Made by a program: the position numbers and the translations under genes. The notes beneath the pieces were generated by a model. The model made no database searches. It was not told the origin of the DNA and saw only the letters and a program-made list of their open reading frames with translations. A stretch of DNA of 64,000 bases from AP-15 sp963700195 (GTDB lineage: Bacteria > Pseudomonadota > Alphaproteobacteria > ATCC43930 > CGMCC-115725): NCBI GenBank assembly GCA_963700195.1, contig CAVOWQ010000019.1, positions 1 through 64,000 on the forward strand. Direction: 5' to 3'. Within the stretch, counting starts at the first letter, position 1, and the number at the start of each line of letters is the position of its first letter. Positions 17,907 to 25,702 of the stretch are shown here, one piece after another.

Positions 17907-20135
17907 TCACCCGAACCGGTTTGCGCGAGGGAAGCCGCCGGGCACAAGCCGGCCAGCGCCGCCGCGGGACCCGAGCCAGGGGGCGAGGTTGGTCTCGGTG
18001 CGAATGCGGTTTTCGCCTTGCCGCCAGGAGAGGCCGTCGGCCAGGCGGAATACCTTGCAATCGGCGAGCCCGCCCGATTTGTAGCGCTGCAGGATGACCC
18101 CTCGGCCGCGCGTCATCAGCGGGATCTCGTCGAGCTTGACGATCAGCATTTTCCGGTTATCCCCCACAAAGGCGACCGCGTCGCCGATTTCGGCCTGGAC
18201 GCAGATGCGAGCGACGGCGCCGTCGCCGGGGGTCAGCACTTGCTTGCCGGCCCGGGTCTGCGCGACGGCCTCCTCGCCGTCGACGACAAAGCCACGTCCA
18301 TCGTTGGCGACAACCAGCAGCTCCATGCCGGGCCGGTAGGGGAACATCGCCACGATGTCGTGCTCGTTCGGCAGATCGATCATGAGGCGCAGCGGCTCGC
18401 CATGCCCTCGCCCGCCGGGCAGCCGGTCGACCCCGAGCGTATAGAAGCGGCCGTTGGTGCCGAAGACGATCAGACGGTCCGTCGTTTCGGCAGCTACGGC
18501 AAAGCGCGGCGCGTCGCCCTCTTTGTATTTTTGCTCGGCAGCGGAGACGTTGTGTCCCTTTACCGCGCGGATCCACCCCTTGGCCGAGCACAGCACCGTC
18601 ACCGGCTCGCGTTCGACGAGCGCCTCGGCGGGGATCTCGATCGGCGCCGGGGCGGCGGCGATCTCGGTGCGGCGGCGGCCCAGCGGCGTCTCGCCGCCGA
18701 ATTCGGCCGCCGTCGCTTTGACCTCGTTGGCAATCGCGCGCCACTGCCGCTTCTCGCTCGACAGCAGCGCAGCGAGCTTGGTTTCCTCGGCCGCGAGCTG
18801 GTCGATCTCCTTGCGGATCTCGATCTCCTCGAGCCGGCGCAATGCGCGCAGCCGCATGTTGAGGATCGCCTCGGCCTGCACCTCGGTCAATTCCCAGCGG
18901 GCCATCATCTCGGCTTTGGGGTCGTCGCCTTCGCGGATGATGCGGATCACCTCGTCGAGATTGACGTAGACGACGATCTGGCCGCGCAGGATCTCGATGC
19001 GGCGGGCAACCGCCGCGAGGCGATGGCGGCTCTTGCGCTGCAGCACCACCCGACGGTGGTCGAGAAAGGCCTGCAGCGCCTCCTTGAGGTTCATTACCCG
19101 CGGGACGCCGAGCGGGTCGAGCACATTGAGGTTGAGCGGCACCCGGACTTCGAGCTCGGTCAGCCGGAAGAGCTGCTCCATCAGCATCTCGGCCTCGACG
19201 TTGCGCGTCTTGGGCTCGAGGACGAGCCGGACGTCCTCGGTCGATTCGTCGCGGATGTCGGCGAGGAGCGGCAGCTTCTTCTCTTCGAGCAGGGCTGCGA
19301 TCTTCTCGATCAGCCGCGCCTTCTGCACCTGAAACGGCACCTCGGTAACGACGATCTGGTAGAGGCCGTGGCCCAGCGCCTCCGTCGTCCAGCGCGCCCG
19401 CAGGCGAAAGCTACCGCGGCCGGTTTCATAGCCTTGCAGAATGCTGTCCGGCGGCTCGACCATGACGCCGCCGGTCGGGAAATCGGGTCCGGGAATATGG
19501 GCATGGAGCTCGCCTACCGCGCAGGCGGGCTGCTCGATCAGATGCAACAGCGCGGCGCAGAGCTCGCCGACATTATGCGGCGGGATGCTGGTCGCCATCC
19601 CGACGGCAATGCCCGATGCGCCGTTGGCGAGCAGGTTCGGAAAGCGGGCGGGAAGGATGACGGGCTCGCTGTCCTCGCCGTCATAGGTCGGCCGGAAATC
19701 GACGGCATCCTCGTCGATCCCGTCGAGCATCGCCTGCGCCACCGCCGAGAGCCGGCTTTCGGTGTAACGCATCGCGGCAGCATTATCGCCGTCGATATTG
19801 CCGAAATTCCCCTGCCCGTCGACCAGCGGATAACGCTGCGAGAAGTCCTGCGCGAGGCGCACCAGCGCGTCATAAACCGCCAGCTCGCCATGCGGGTGGA
19901 ATTTGCCGATCACGTCGCCGACCACCCGGGCGCATTTCTTGTACCCGGATGCGGGGTCCAGGCGAAGCTGATGCATCGCGTGTACGATTCGGCGGTGCAC
20001 CGGCTTGAGGCCATCGCGCACATCCGGCAGGGAGCGCGACATGATCGTCGACAGCGCATAGGACAGATAGCGCTCGCCGAGCGCATCGGCGAAATCGACA
20101 TTGCGGATCTCGCCGGAGAGAGTGGTCACGGCCAT
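17907..20135 (-). CDS. parC: DNA topoisomerase IV subunit A
   Basis: A 742-residue topoisomerase IV A subunit that decatenates daughter chromosomes with ParE. ATG 20135 (MAVTTLSGEIRNVDFADALG) is preferred to the longer frame. The breakage domain has the catalytic Tyr124 in AAMRYTESRLS and the primer-grip region KPVHRRIVHAM. The C-terminal propeller repeats lack a GyrA box, separating it from gyrA; GVILQRYKSGGLAD and GLSW are typical ParC endings. The quinolone-determining segment reads HPHGELAVYDAL, with Leu85 and Asp89 at the positions of E. coli Ser80 and Glu84. It lies downstream of recO and a degenerate repeat. Confidence 0.95.
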   Translation of the reverse strand: MAVTTLSGEIRNVDFADALGERYLSYALSTIMSRSLPDVRDGLKPVHRRIVHAMHQLRLDPASGYKKCARVVGDVIGKFHPHGELAVYDALVRLAQDFSQRYPLVDGQGNFGNIDGDNAAAMRYTESRLSAVAQAMLDGIDEDAVDFRPTYDGEDSEPVILPARFPNLLANGASGIAVGMATSIPPHNVGELCAALLHLIEQPACAVGELHAHIPGPDFPTGGVMVEPPDSILQGYETGRGSFRLRARWTTEALGHGLYQIVVTEVPFQVQKARLIEKIAALLEEKKLPLLADIRDESTEDVRLVLEPKTRNVEAEMLMEQLFRLTELEVRVPLNLNVLDPLGVPRVMNLKEALQAFLDHRRVVLQRKSRHRLAAVARRIEILRGQIVVYVNLDEVIRIIREGDDPKAEMMARWELTEVQAEAILNMRLRALRRLEEIEIRKEIDQLAAEETKLAALLSSEKRQWRAIANEVKATAAEFGGETPLGRRRTEIAAAPAPIEIPAEALVEREPVTVLCSAKGWIRAVKGHNVSAAEQKYKEGDAPRFAVAAETTDRLIVFGTNGRFYTLGVDRLPGGRGHGEPLRLMIDLPNEHDIVAMFPYRPGMELLVVANDGRGFVVDGEEAVAQTRAGKQVLTPGDGAVARICVQAEIGDAVAFVGDNRKMLIVKLDEIPLMTRGRGVILQRYKSGGLADCKVFRLADGLSWRQGENRIRTETNLAPWLGSRGGAGRLVPGGFPRANRFG

Positions 20136-20160
20136 CGAAAAAAACCTCAACATGGGACCA

Positions 20161-20217
20161 TCACCGCCGCGCAAGCGGGGGTCCGGGGTAACCGCTGGAA
20201 TCTGCGGGAATGACGAC
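20161..20217 (-). repeat. Degenerate palindromic repeat (family B)
   Basis: On the minus strand GTCATTCCCGC...ACCCCCGCTTGCGCGG matches, with changes, the repeat at 46880-46961. It fills the gap between recO and parC. Confidence 0.6.
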
Positions 20218-20228
20218 AGTATAAAACG

Positions 20229-20972
20229 CTAAGCGTCCATGGTACTAGCCGCCGCCGCGCGCCGCATGCGTTCGGCCAGCCGCGACCGCGCCGCCGGCAG
20301 GGTGCGGCCTTGCGGTACGAACACTTGATGGACCAAGAAATGCTCGGTCAACTTCATACCGAGCTCGATCTGACGCCGGTCGGCAGGTTCGTCGCACCAC
20401 AGAAACCCAGGCAATACCAAGAGCTTATCACGATACGGAAGGCCTGCCGCTCGCGAGACCGCGCGCCCCGTGCGAGGCGAAACATAGGCTAGGTCGGTCG
20501 TGACCCCCGAGACCGCGCAGCGGCCGAGATCCAGACCGAAACCCAAACCGGCGAGCAGGTCCCGCTCCCAGATGACATAACGCGCCGACCAATCGGCTGC
20601 CGAATTGAGAGCCCGGAGCAAGCTCCCGAACGACGCAAATACATCGGGATACGGTTCTCGCTCGGGCAGTGCAGCAGTAACCAAGGCCGCCGCCGCCGTC
20701 AGACCGGCCAGCCGGTCGGGATCGTCGAGCATCACCGCAGCATGAGGCCGCACCAGTTCGCAGGCGATAGTGCCGAGGTGCTCACTGAGGCGTCCGCGCC
20801 ACACCGCCGCAACCTCGTTGCCGGGCTGCAGCACCGCCCGCAGCTTTGGCGATTGCCCGCCGCGAACAAGGCCGGCATGCCGCCCGTGCTCTCCGGTCAG
20901 AAGCTCGACGATCGCCGCGCTTTCGCCATGGCGGCGAGCGTTCAGGACAAACGCTCTGTCATGCCATTCCAT
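20229..20972 (-). CDS. recO: DNA repair protein RecO
   Basis: A 247-residue RecO, which loads RecA in the RecFOR gap-repair pathway. An N-terminal OB-fold (MEWHDRAFVLNARRHGESAA, IVELLTGEHGRHAGLVRGG) is followed by a helical domain and a C-terminal part with LGFGLDLGRCAVSG, as in other alphaproteobacterial RecO proteins. Its ATG shares one base with the era stop, so the two are translationally coupled. Era-recO is the usual order in alphaproteobacteria. Confidence 0.94.
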   Translation of the reverse strand: MEWHDRAFVLNARRHGESAAIVELLTGEHGRHAGLVRGGQSPKLRAVLQPGNEVAAVWRGRLSEHLGTIACELVRPHAAVMLDDPDRLAGLTAAAALVTAALPEREPYPDVFASFGSLLRALNSAADWSARYVIWERDLLAGLGFGLDLGRCAVSGVTTDLAYVSPRTGRAVSRAAGLPYRDKLLVLPGFLWCDEPADRRQIELGMKLTEHFLVHQVFVPQGRTLPAARSRLAERMRRAAAASTMDA

Positions 20973-21913
20973 CAGGTGTCGTAATCGAGCCCGAGCGCCT
21001 CAAACCGCTCTCGATCCTCCACCCAGTTCTCGCGCACCTTAACAAACAGGAACAGGTGAACGCGCCGATCGAGCATGTGTTCGAGCTCGGCGCGGGCCCG
21101 TGCGCCGATGCTCTTGATCCTTTTCCCGCCTTCGCCGAGCACGATTGCGCGCTGACCCGGCCGTTGCACGTAGATGACCTGCTCGATCCGGACGCTGCCG
21201 TCGGACCGGTCTTCCCATTGCTCGGTCTCGACCGTCGAGGCATAGGGGATCTCGTCATGCAATTGCAGGAAGACCTGCTCGCGCGTTACCTCCGCCGCGA
21301 TCAGACGCTCGGGGGCATCGGAGAGCTGATCCTCCGGAAAGAGCCAGGGCCCCGCCGGCAAGCTGGCGGCGAGATGCCGTTTCACATCCTCCACGCCGTC
21401 GCCCTGGAGACCGGAAATCATGAATATGGGATCGAAACGGCCTTGCCGCGAGAGCGCGTCGGCCAAGCCGAGCAGCCGGTCGCGGCGGACCAGATCGATC
21501 TTGTTCAAGGCGAGGATCGATCGGCGGCCGCGCTCCCTCAGAGCGCCGAGGATCCGGCGGGTGTCCTCGTCGATGCCGCGAGAGGCGTCGACCAGCAACA
21601 AAGTTTCGTCGGCATCCGCGGCACCCGACCATGCCGCCGCCACCATCGCCCGGTCGAGCCGGCGCCGCGGCGCAAAGATCCCGGGCGTATCCACATAGAT
21701 GATCTGCGTCGCGCCCTCGATCGCGATGCCGAGCAGCCGGTTCCGTGTCGTTTGCGCCTTCGGTGTGACGATCGCCAGCTTATGGCCGACGAGCCGGTTG
21801 AGCAGGGTCGACTTGCCGGAGTTCGGCGCTCCGATCAGCGCTACATAGCCGCAGCGCGTCGGCTCCGACTCGGCCACCGCCTCAGGCGGCGTGCTGTTTG
21901 GCCCAGTCGACAA
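20972..21913 (-). CDS. era: GTPase Era
   Basis: A 313-residue GTPase that binds 16S rRNA during 30S maturation. The G1 motif is GAPNSGKST (about residues 28-36), G2 lies in TTRNRLLGIA, G3 is DTPG, and G4 is NKID. The C-terminal KH domain contains VLGEGGKRIKSIGARARAEL. Length is normal. The N-terminus overlaps the 3' end of the upstream deacetylase by 32 bases; a GTG at 21877 would remove the overlap, so the start is not settled. Confidence 0.95.
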   Translation of the reverse strand: MSTGPNSTPPEAVAESEPTRCGYVALIGAPNSGKSTLLNRLVGHKLAIVTPKAQTTRNRLLGIAIEGATQIIYVDTPGIFAPRRRLDRAMVAAAWSGAADADETLLLVDASRGIDEDTRRILGALRERGRRSILALNKIDLVRRDRLLGLADALSRQGRFDPIFMISGLQGDGVEDVKRHLAASLPAGPWLFPEDQLSDAPERLIAAEVTREQVFLQLHDEIPYASTVETEQWEDRSDGSVRIEQVIYVQRPGQRAIVLGEGGKRIKSIGARARAELEHMLDRRVHLFLFVKVRENWVEDRERFEALGLDYDT

Positions 21914-22799
21914 CTTCGGCGTGGGTCGCGAACCAGACGCCCTGTCGCGATTTGGCGTGGCGGATCATCTCGTCGAGGATCCAGATGCGCGAACGATAGC
22001 CGATGATGTGCGGGTGCATGGTGAGCTGAAAGACCCCGCCCTCGTCGTACGCCGCATCGAACTCGCGCCGGAAAATATCGAACACGTCGTTCGGCGGCGT
22101 ATAGGGGCGGAGCGACTGAAAACGGTTCATCATGAAATAAACCGCGTCGTCGCGAACCCATTCGACCGGAAATTCGACGACCCCGGTCGGCTCGCCGTCG
22201 AGCAACAGCTCGTAGCAATCTTCATCGCTCATCAGCGACGAATCGTAGAGCAGCCCCATCTCCTTCTCGAGCTCGAGCGTGTGCCTGCTGAAATCCCAGG
22301 AAGGCGTGCGCATGCCGACCGGCCGGATGCCGGTGATCTGCTCGAGGGTGTCGGCCGACCGGTTCATCAGATCGCGCTCGGCCTCCCCCGGCAGGACGGA
22401 ATTCAGCTCGTGGATCCACCCGTGAATGCCGATTTCATGCCCTTCGGCCACGACCCGGCGCTGTTCGTCGGGGTGGAGCAGCGCGGTGACGGCGGGGACA
22501 TAGAAGCTCGCTTTGACACCGTGCTTTTCCAAGACTTTCAAAATCCGCGGCACGCCCACCCGATTGCCGTATTGGCCCCACGCCAAGCGCCCGATCGACT
22601 TGCCGCCGTCGCGCAGATCGCTCGTCTCGTGGTCGCTGTCAAAGGACAGCGCGACGGCGCACCGCGCGCCGCCCGGCCATTCGGCCGGCCGCAGCTTACG
22701 CCCGGCGCGGACGCGGTTGACGAGCTTGCGCCAGTGTTCCTCGGGCCATTGCCAAGGTTCAAGGTCGCGCTCTTGGACGTCCCGCTCGGGAGCGTTCAT
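21882..22799 (-). CDS. Polysaccharide deacetylase (NodB-fold)
   Basis: A 305-residue NodB-homology protein without a signal peptide, so probably cytosolic. It shows the first acidic motif in VALSFDSDHE, the metal-binding HxxxH within EIGIHGWIHELN, and the later TPSWDFSRHTLELEKEMGLL and VFQLTMHPHIIGYR. Family members of this subtype act on small N-acyl or allantoin-like substrates as well as polysaccharides; the substrate here is unknown. It is upstream of era and overlaps it, and is probably co-transcribed with it. Confidence 0.88.
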   Translation of the reverse strand: MNAPERDVQERDLEPWQWPEEHWRKLVNRVRAGRKLRPAEWPGGARCAVALSFDSDHETSDLRDGGKSIGRLAWGQYGNRVGVPRILKVLEKHGVKASFYVPAVTALLHPDEQRRVVAEGHEIGIHGWIHELNSVLPGEAERDLMNRSADTLEQITGIRPVGMRTPSWDFSRHTLELEKEMGLLYDSSLMSDEDCYELLLDGEPTGVVEFPVEWVRDDAVYFMMNRFQSLRPYTPPNDVFDIFRREFDAAYDEGGVFQLTMHPHIIGYRSRIWILDEMIRHAKSRQGVWFATHAEVVDWAKQHAA

Positions 22800-22822
22800 C
22801 TCTATCTTCCTCCACGTCGGTT

Positions 22823-22947
22823 TTCGTCGGCAGAGATGGCGAGGGGATTGGTCGGAGCGGTGAGATTCGAACTCACGACCCTCAGCACCCCATGCTGATG
22901 CGCTACCAGGCTGCGCTACGCTCCGACCGGGCGGCTCTGCCGACGAA
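22823..22947. repeat. 13-bp perfect inverted repeat enclosing tRNA-Pro
   Basis: TTCGTCGGCAGAG at 22823-22835 is the exact reverse complement of CTCTGCCGACGAA at 22935-22947. The arms lie 13 and 9 bases outside the mature tRNA ends, so a precursor transcript could fold into a long stem that carries the tRNA in its loop. Confidence 0.7.
22849..22925 (-). tRNA. tRNA-Pro (GGG), CCA encoded
   Basis: On the minus strand the acceptor CGGAGCG (from 22925) pairs with CGCTCCG. The D-arm is GCGCAGCCTGGTAGCGC, the anticodon stem TCAGC/GCTGA encloses loop ATGGGGT, giving anticodon GGG, and the T-loop is GTTCGAATC. Discriminator A is followed by an encoded CCA (22851-22849). The cloverleaf is complete. 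It lies between ihfA and the deacetylase gene. Confidence 0.95.
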
Positions 22948-22995
22948 GCGGATCATAGTGTTCCGCCCGAAGCCGCGCAACGGGCCCCGATGTTC

Positions 22996-23331
22996 TCAGG
23001 CTGCGCCCCTCGTCCGCTTGCTGCCGATGGGATCTGCCAGACCATGGTTGATCTGATCCTTCAGGGCGTGCGAGGCGCGGAAGACGAGAACGCGGCGCGG
23101 GCTGATCGGCACTTCCTGGCCGGTTTTGGGATTGCGGCCGACGCGCTGTCCCTTCTGCCGGACCGCAAAGCTCCCGAATGAGGAGATCTTGACCATTTCT
23201 CCACGCTCAAGGGCACCGGAAATCTCGGCGATCACCGATTCGACAAGCTCGGCCGACTCGTTGCGCGATAAGCCGACCTCTTGATAAACCGCTTCGCTGA
23301 GCCTGGCGCGAGTAATGGTTTCTCCGGCCAT
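22996..23331 (-). CDS. ihfA: Integration host factor alpha subunit
   Basis: A 111-residue DNA-bending protein of the HU/IHF family that works as a heterodimer with IHF-beta. MAGETITRARLSEAVYQEVG opens the dimerisation helices. The beta arm carries GRNPKTGQEVPI with the intercalating proline, and IHF-type ISSFGSFAVRQKG is present. It follows fabH in the standard plsX-fabH-ihfA order. Its length, slightly over 100 residues, is normal for alphaproteobacterial IHF-alpha. Confidence 0.95.
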   Translation of the reverse strand: MAGETITRARLSEAVYQEVGLSRNESAELVESVIAEISGALERGEMVKISSFGSFAVRQKGQRVGRNPKTGQEVPISPRRVLVFRASHALKDQINHGLADPIGSKRTRGAA

Positions 23332-23412
23332 GCAGTCCTCCCATTCTTTTGTGGAAGGTTAAACCCGCGCAAAAATAACGTCAAATTCCAAAGCTTTGAC
23401 TTGCCCCGGTCA

Positions 23413-24384
23413 TTACCAACGCACCAGGCTGGCTCCCCAGCTGAGCCCGCCGCCGAGCGCCTCCATCAAGACGAGATGCCCGGGCTTGATCCGCCCATCA
23501 TCGACCGCGGCCTCGAGGGCGAGCGGGATCGAGGCAGCAGAAGTGTTGGCGTGCTGTTCAATGGTCATGACGACCTTGTCCGGGGACAATCCGAGTTTTC
23601 GCCCCATGGCATCGATGATGCGGCTGTTGGCCTGATGCGGAACCAGCCAGTCTATATCCGCTGCGGTAAGATTGTTGGCGCGCAACGCCTCGTCGATGAC
23701 TTGGCTTAAGCGCTGAACAGCCTGACGGAAGACCTCGCGGCCTTGCATCCGCAGGAAACCCGTGGCGCGTGTCGACGAGGGGCCGCCGTCGACATAGAGA
23801 ATATCGTACTGCCGCCCGTCCGAGTGCAGATGGTTCGAGAGGATGAACCGTCCGTTCGGCGATGAGTGGGACACCGACTTCAGCACCAGGGCGCCGGCGC
23901 CGTCGCCAAACAGTACGCAGGTGCCGCGATCCTCCCAATCGAGAATGCGTGAGAACGTTTCCGCCCCGATCACGAGGGCGGTCCGGGCCTGGCCGAGCCG
24001 CAGCGCATTGTCGGCAACCGACAGCGCAAAGATGAATCCCGCGCACACCGCCTGAACGTCGAAGGCGGCGCCTCGCCCCATCCCGAGCCGGGCTTGGACC
24101 TTGGCCGCAGTCGCCGGAAAAGTGTTGTCGGGCGTCGCGGTCGCCAGCACGACCAGATCGAGATCGTTGCCGTTCATCCCCGCGCTCGCCAGCGCCCGCT
24201 GCGCCGCGCGAAACGCCAGATCGGAAGTTAGCTCGCCGGGGGCGGCGACCCGGCGTTCGCCGATCCCGGTGCGCTGGCGAATCCATTCATCCGAAGTGTC
24301 GAGACGATCGGCGAGCTCGCGATTGGTGATGATGCGCTCGGGAAGATAGGCGCCGCAGCCCGCCACTTGGGATCGCATTATCAT
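23413..24384 (-). CDS. fabH: 3-oxoacyl-ACP synthase III
   Basis: A 323-residue KAS III that condenses acetyl-CoA with malonyl-ACP to start fatty acid synthesis. The catalytic triad is present: Cys114 in DVQAVCAGF, His in WLVPHQAN, and Asn in EQHANTSAAS. The C-terminal GGGLSWGASLVRW is conserved. Start ATG 24384 (or 24378, two residues later). It is immediately downstream of plsX (11-base gap), so one lipid-synthesis operon. Confidence 0.96.
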   Translation of the reverse strand: MIMRSQVAGCGAYLPERIITNRELADRLDTSDEWIRQRTGIGERRVAAPGELTSDLAFRAAQRALASAGMNGNDLDLVVLATATPDNTFPATAAKVQARLGMGRGAAFDVQAVCAGFIFALSVADNALRLGQARTALVIGAETFSRILDWEDRGTCVLFGDGAGALVLKSVSHSSPNGRFILSNHLHSDGRQYDILYVDGGPSSTRATGFLRMQGREVFRQAVQRLSQVIDEALRANNLTAADIDWLVPHQANSRIIDAMGRKLGLSPDKVVMTIEQHANTSAASIPLALEAAVDDGRIKPGHLVLMEALGGGLSWGASLVRW

Positions 24385-24395
24385 TCCAGAGGCGC

Positions 24396-25655
24396 TTACA
24401 GCGCGGGTTCCGGGGCGGAGGGCGCCTCAGTGAGGCGGGCCAGTTCGACCCGGATCTTGTCGAGAACGCCGTTCACCTTCATGTCGACGGCGACGCCGAT
24501 GGCATTGGCAAAACCGAACGCGTCGGTCGAGCCGTGGCTCTTGACCGCAATCCCGCCCAAGCCGAGAAATATCGCACCGTTGTACCGGCGCGGGTCGCTG
24601 CGCATCCGAAGCTTCCGGAGCGCGCGGCGGGCAAACAGGTAGCCGATCCGCGCCGACAGCGAATGGCGGAAGGCGGCTTCGAGAAATTCGCCGAACAGCT
24701 TGGCGGTTCCTTCAGCCGTCTTTACGGCGATGTTGCCGGTGAACCCGTCGGTCACGATGACATCGACGGTACCCGCGGCAATGTCGTTTCCTTCGATGAA
24801 GCCGTAAAAATGGATGGGCGTGACGGTGTCCCGCAAGCGCGCGCTAGCGCCGCGGACGGCGTCGTTTCCCTTCATATCTTCCGAACCGACGTTGAGCAGG
24901 CCGACGGTCGGCTCTATCAAACCGAGAACCGTTCGAGCAAAAACATCGCCCATCAGAGCGAATTGGACAAGGTTCTCCTCGTCGCATTCGACATTGGCGC
25001 CGAGGTCCAGCATCACGCTTTCACCACGACGGGTGGGAAAAAACGATGCAATCGCCGGCCGATCGATGCCCGGCAGCATCTTCAGGACGAATTTGGCGAT
25101 CGCCATCAAGGCGCCGGTGTTACCGGCCGAAACAACCCCGTCGGCCCGTCCGTCGGCAACCGCCTCGATCGCCAACCGCATGCTAGACGGCCGCCCCGTC
25201 CGCAATGCCAGGGACGGTCTCGCATCATCGGCCACGACCTCGTCGGTGTGGTGCAACGTCACCGCGCTGGCGAGACGGGGAAGTTTCGCGAGAAGCGGGC
25301 AAACCTTTTCTTCCGCTCCGAACAGCAAGAAATGAATGTCGGGATATCGTTGCAGCGCGATATCAGCGCCCTTGACGACCATGCGGGGAGCGCGGTCGCC
25401 GCCCATTGCATCGAGGGCGATCGTGACGCCGTCGCTCACCTTGGTGCCTCTGATCCCGGCCCAGTTGTCAGCCGGTCTCGGAAGCTGCCTGGTGACCTCC
25501 CGCCCGTCATAGTAGCCGCAGGACTCACACAGGTGATGCGGACGCTTCAGCTCGCCGCAATTCGGGCACTCGGCATAGGCGGACGGTTTCAGCGCATGAT
25601 GCGATCGCCGCATATTGCGCCGCGATGGCGAAGTTTTCTTTTTGGGAACGGCCAT
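24396..25655 (-). CDS. plsX: Phosphate acyltransferase PlsX, ORF fused in frame to L32
   Basis: The PlsX part makes acyl-phosphate from acyl-ACP for phospholipid synthesis. It spans about 347 residues from GTG 25439 (VSDGVTIALDAMGGDRAPRM), with SAGNTGALMAIAKFVLKMLP, MLDLGANVECDEENLVQFAL, and FVGF-type GFTGNIAVKTAEG. The reading frame stays open upstream through the complete ribosomal protein L32, so a 419-residue L32-PlsX ORF starts at 25655. AGAGG lies 7 bases before the GTG, which favours separate initiation of PlsX. A one-base shift just upstream exposes a TGA that would end rpmF separately. I therefore read this as two genes joined by an indel rather than a true fusion enzyme. Confidence 0.9.
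   Translation of the reverse strand: MAVPKKKTSPSRRNMRRSHHALKPSAYAECPNCGELKRPHHLCESCGYYDGREVTRQLPRPADNWAGIRGTKVSDGVTIALDAMGGDRAPRMVVKGADIALQRYPDIHFLLFGAEEKVCPLLAKLPRLASAVTLHHTDEVVADDARPSLALRTGRPSSMRLAIEAVADGRADGVVSAGNTGALMAIAKFVLKMLPGIDRPAIASFFPTRRGESVMLDLGANVECDEENLVQFALMGDVFARTVLGLIEPTVGLLNVGSEDMKGNDAVRGASARLRDTVTPIHFYGFIEGNDIAAGTVDVIVTDGFTGNIAVKTAEGTAKLFGEFLEAAFRHSLSARIGYLFARRALRKLRMRSDPRRYNGAIFLGLGGIAVKSHGSTDAFGFANAIGVAVDMKVNGVLDKIRVELARLTEAPSAPEPAL
25440..25655 (-). CDS. rpmF: 50S ribosomal protein L32 (no stop before plsX)
   Basis: ATG 25655 opens MAVPKKKTSPSRRNMRRSHH, the invariant L32 start. The zinc ribbon cysteines are at residues 30 and 33 (CPNC) and 43 and 46 (CESC). GYYDGREV marks the usual end of the conserved part near residue 54. 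The normal stop is absent; the frame continues through RQLPRPADNWAGIRGTK into PlsX. rpmF-plsX-fabH is the expected order. Confidence 0.9.
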
Positions 25656-25702
25656 TGCAAGCTCGGTGATTTGAGGGTGGGGGCTGTACCGAAGGAGCGT
25701 AA

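Noticed and set aside
17691..20213. 840-residue open frame on the plus strand opposite parC
   Set aside because: It is an antisense shadow in GC-rich DNA; composition is Arg/His/Asp-rich and no family is recognisable, while parC on the other strand is complete.
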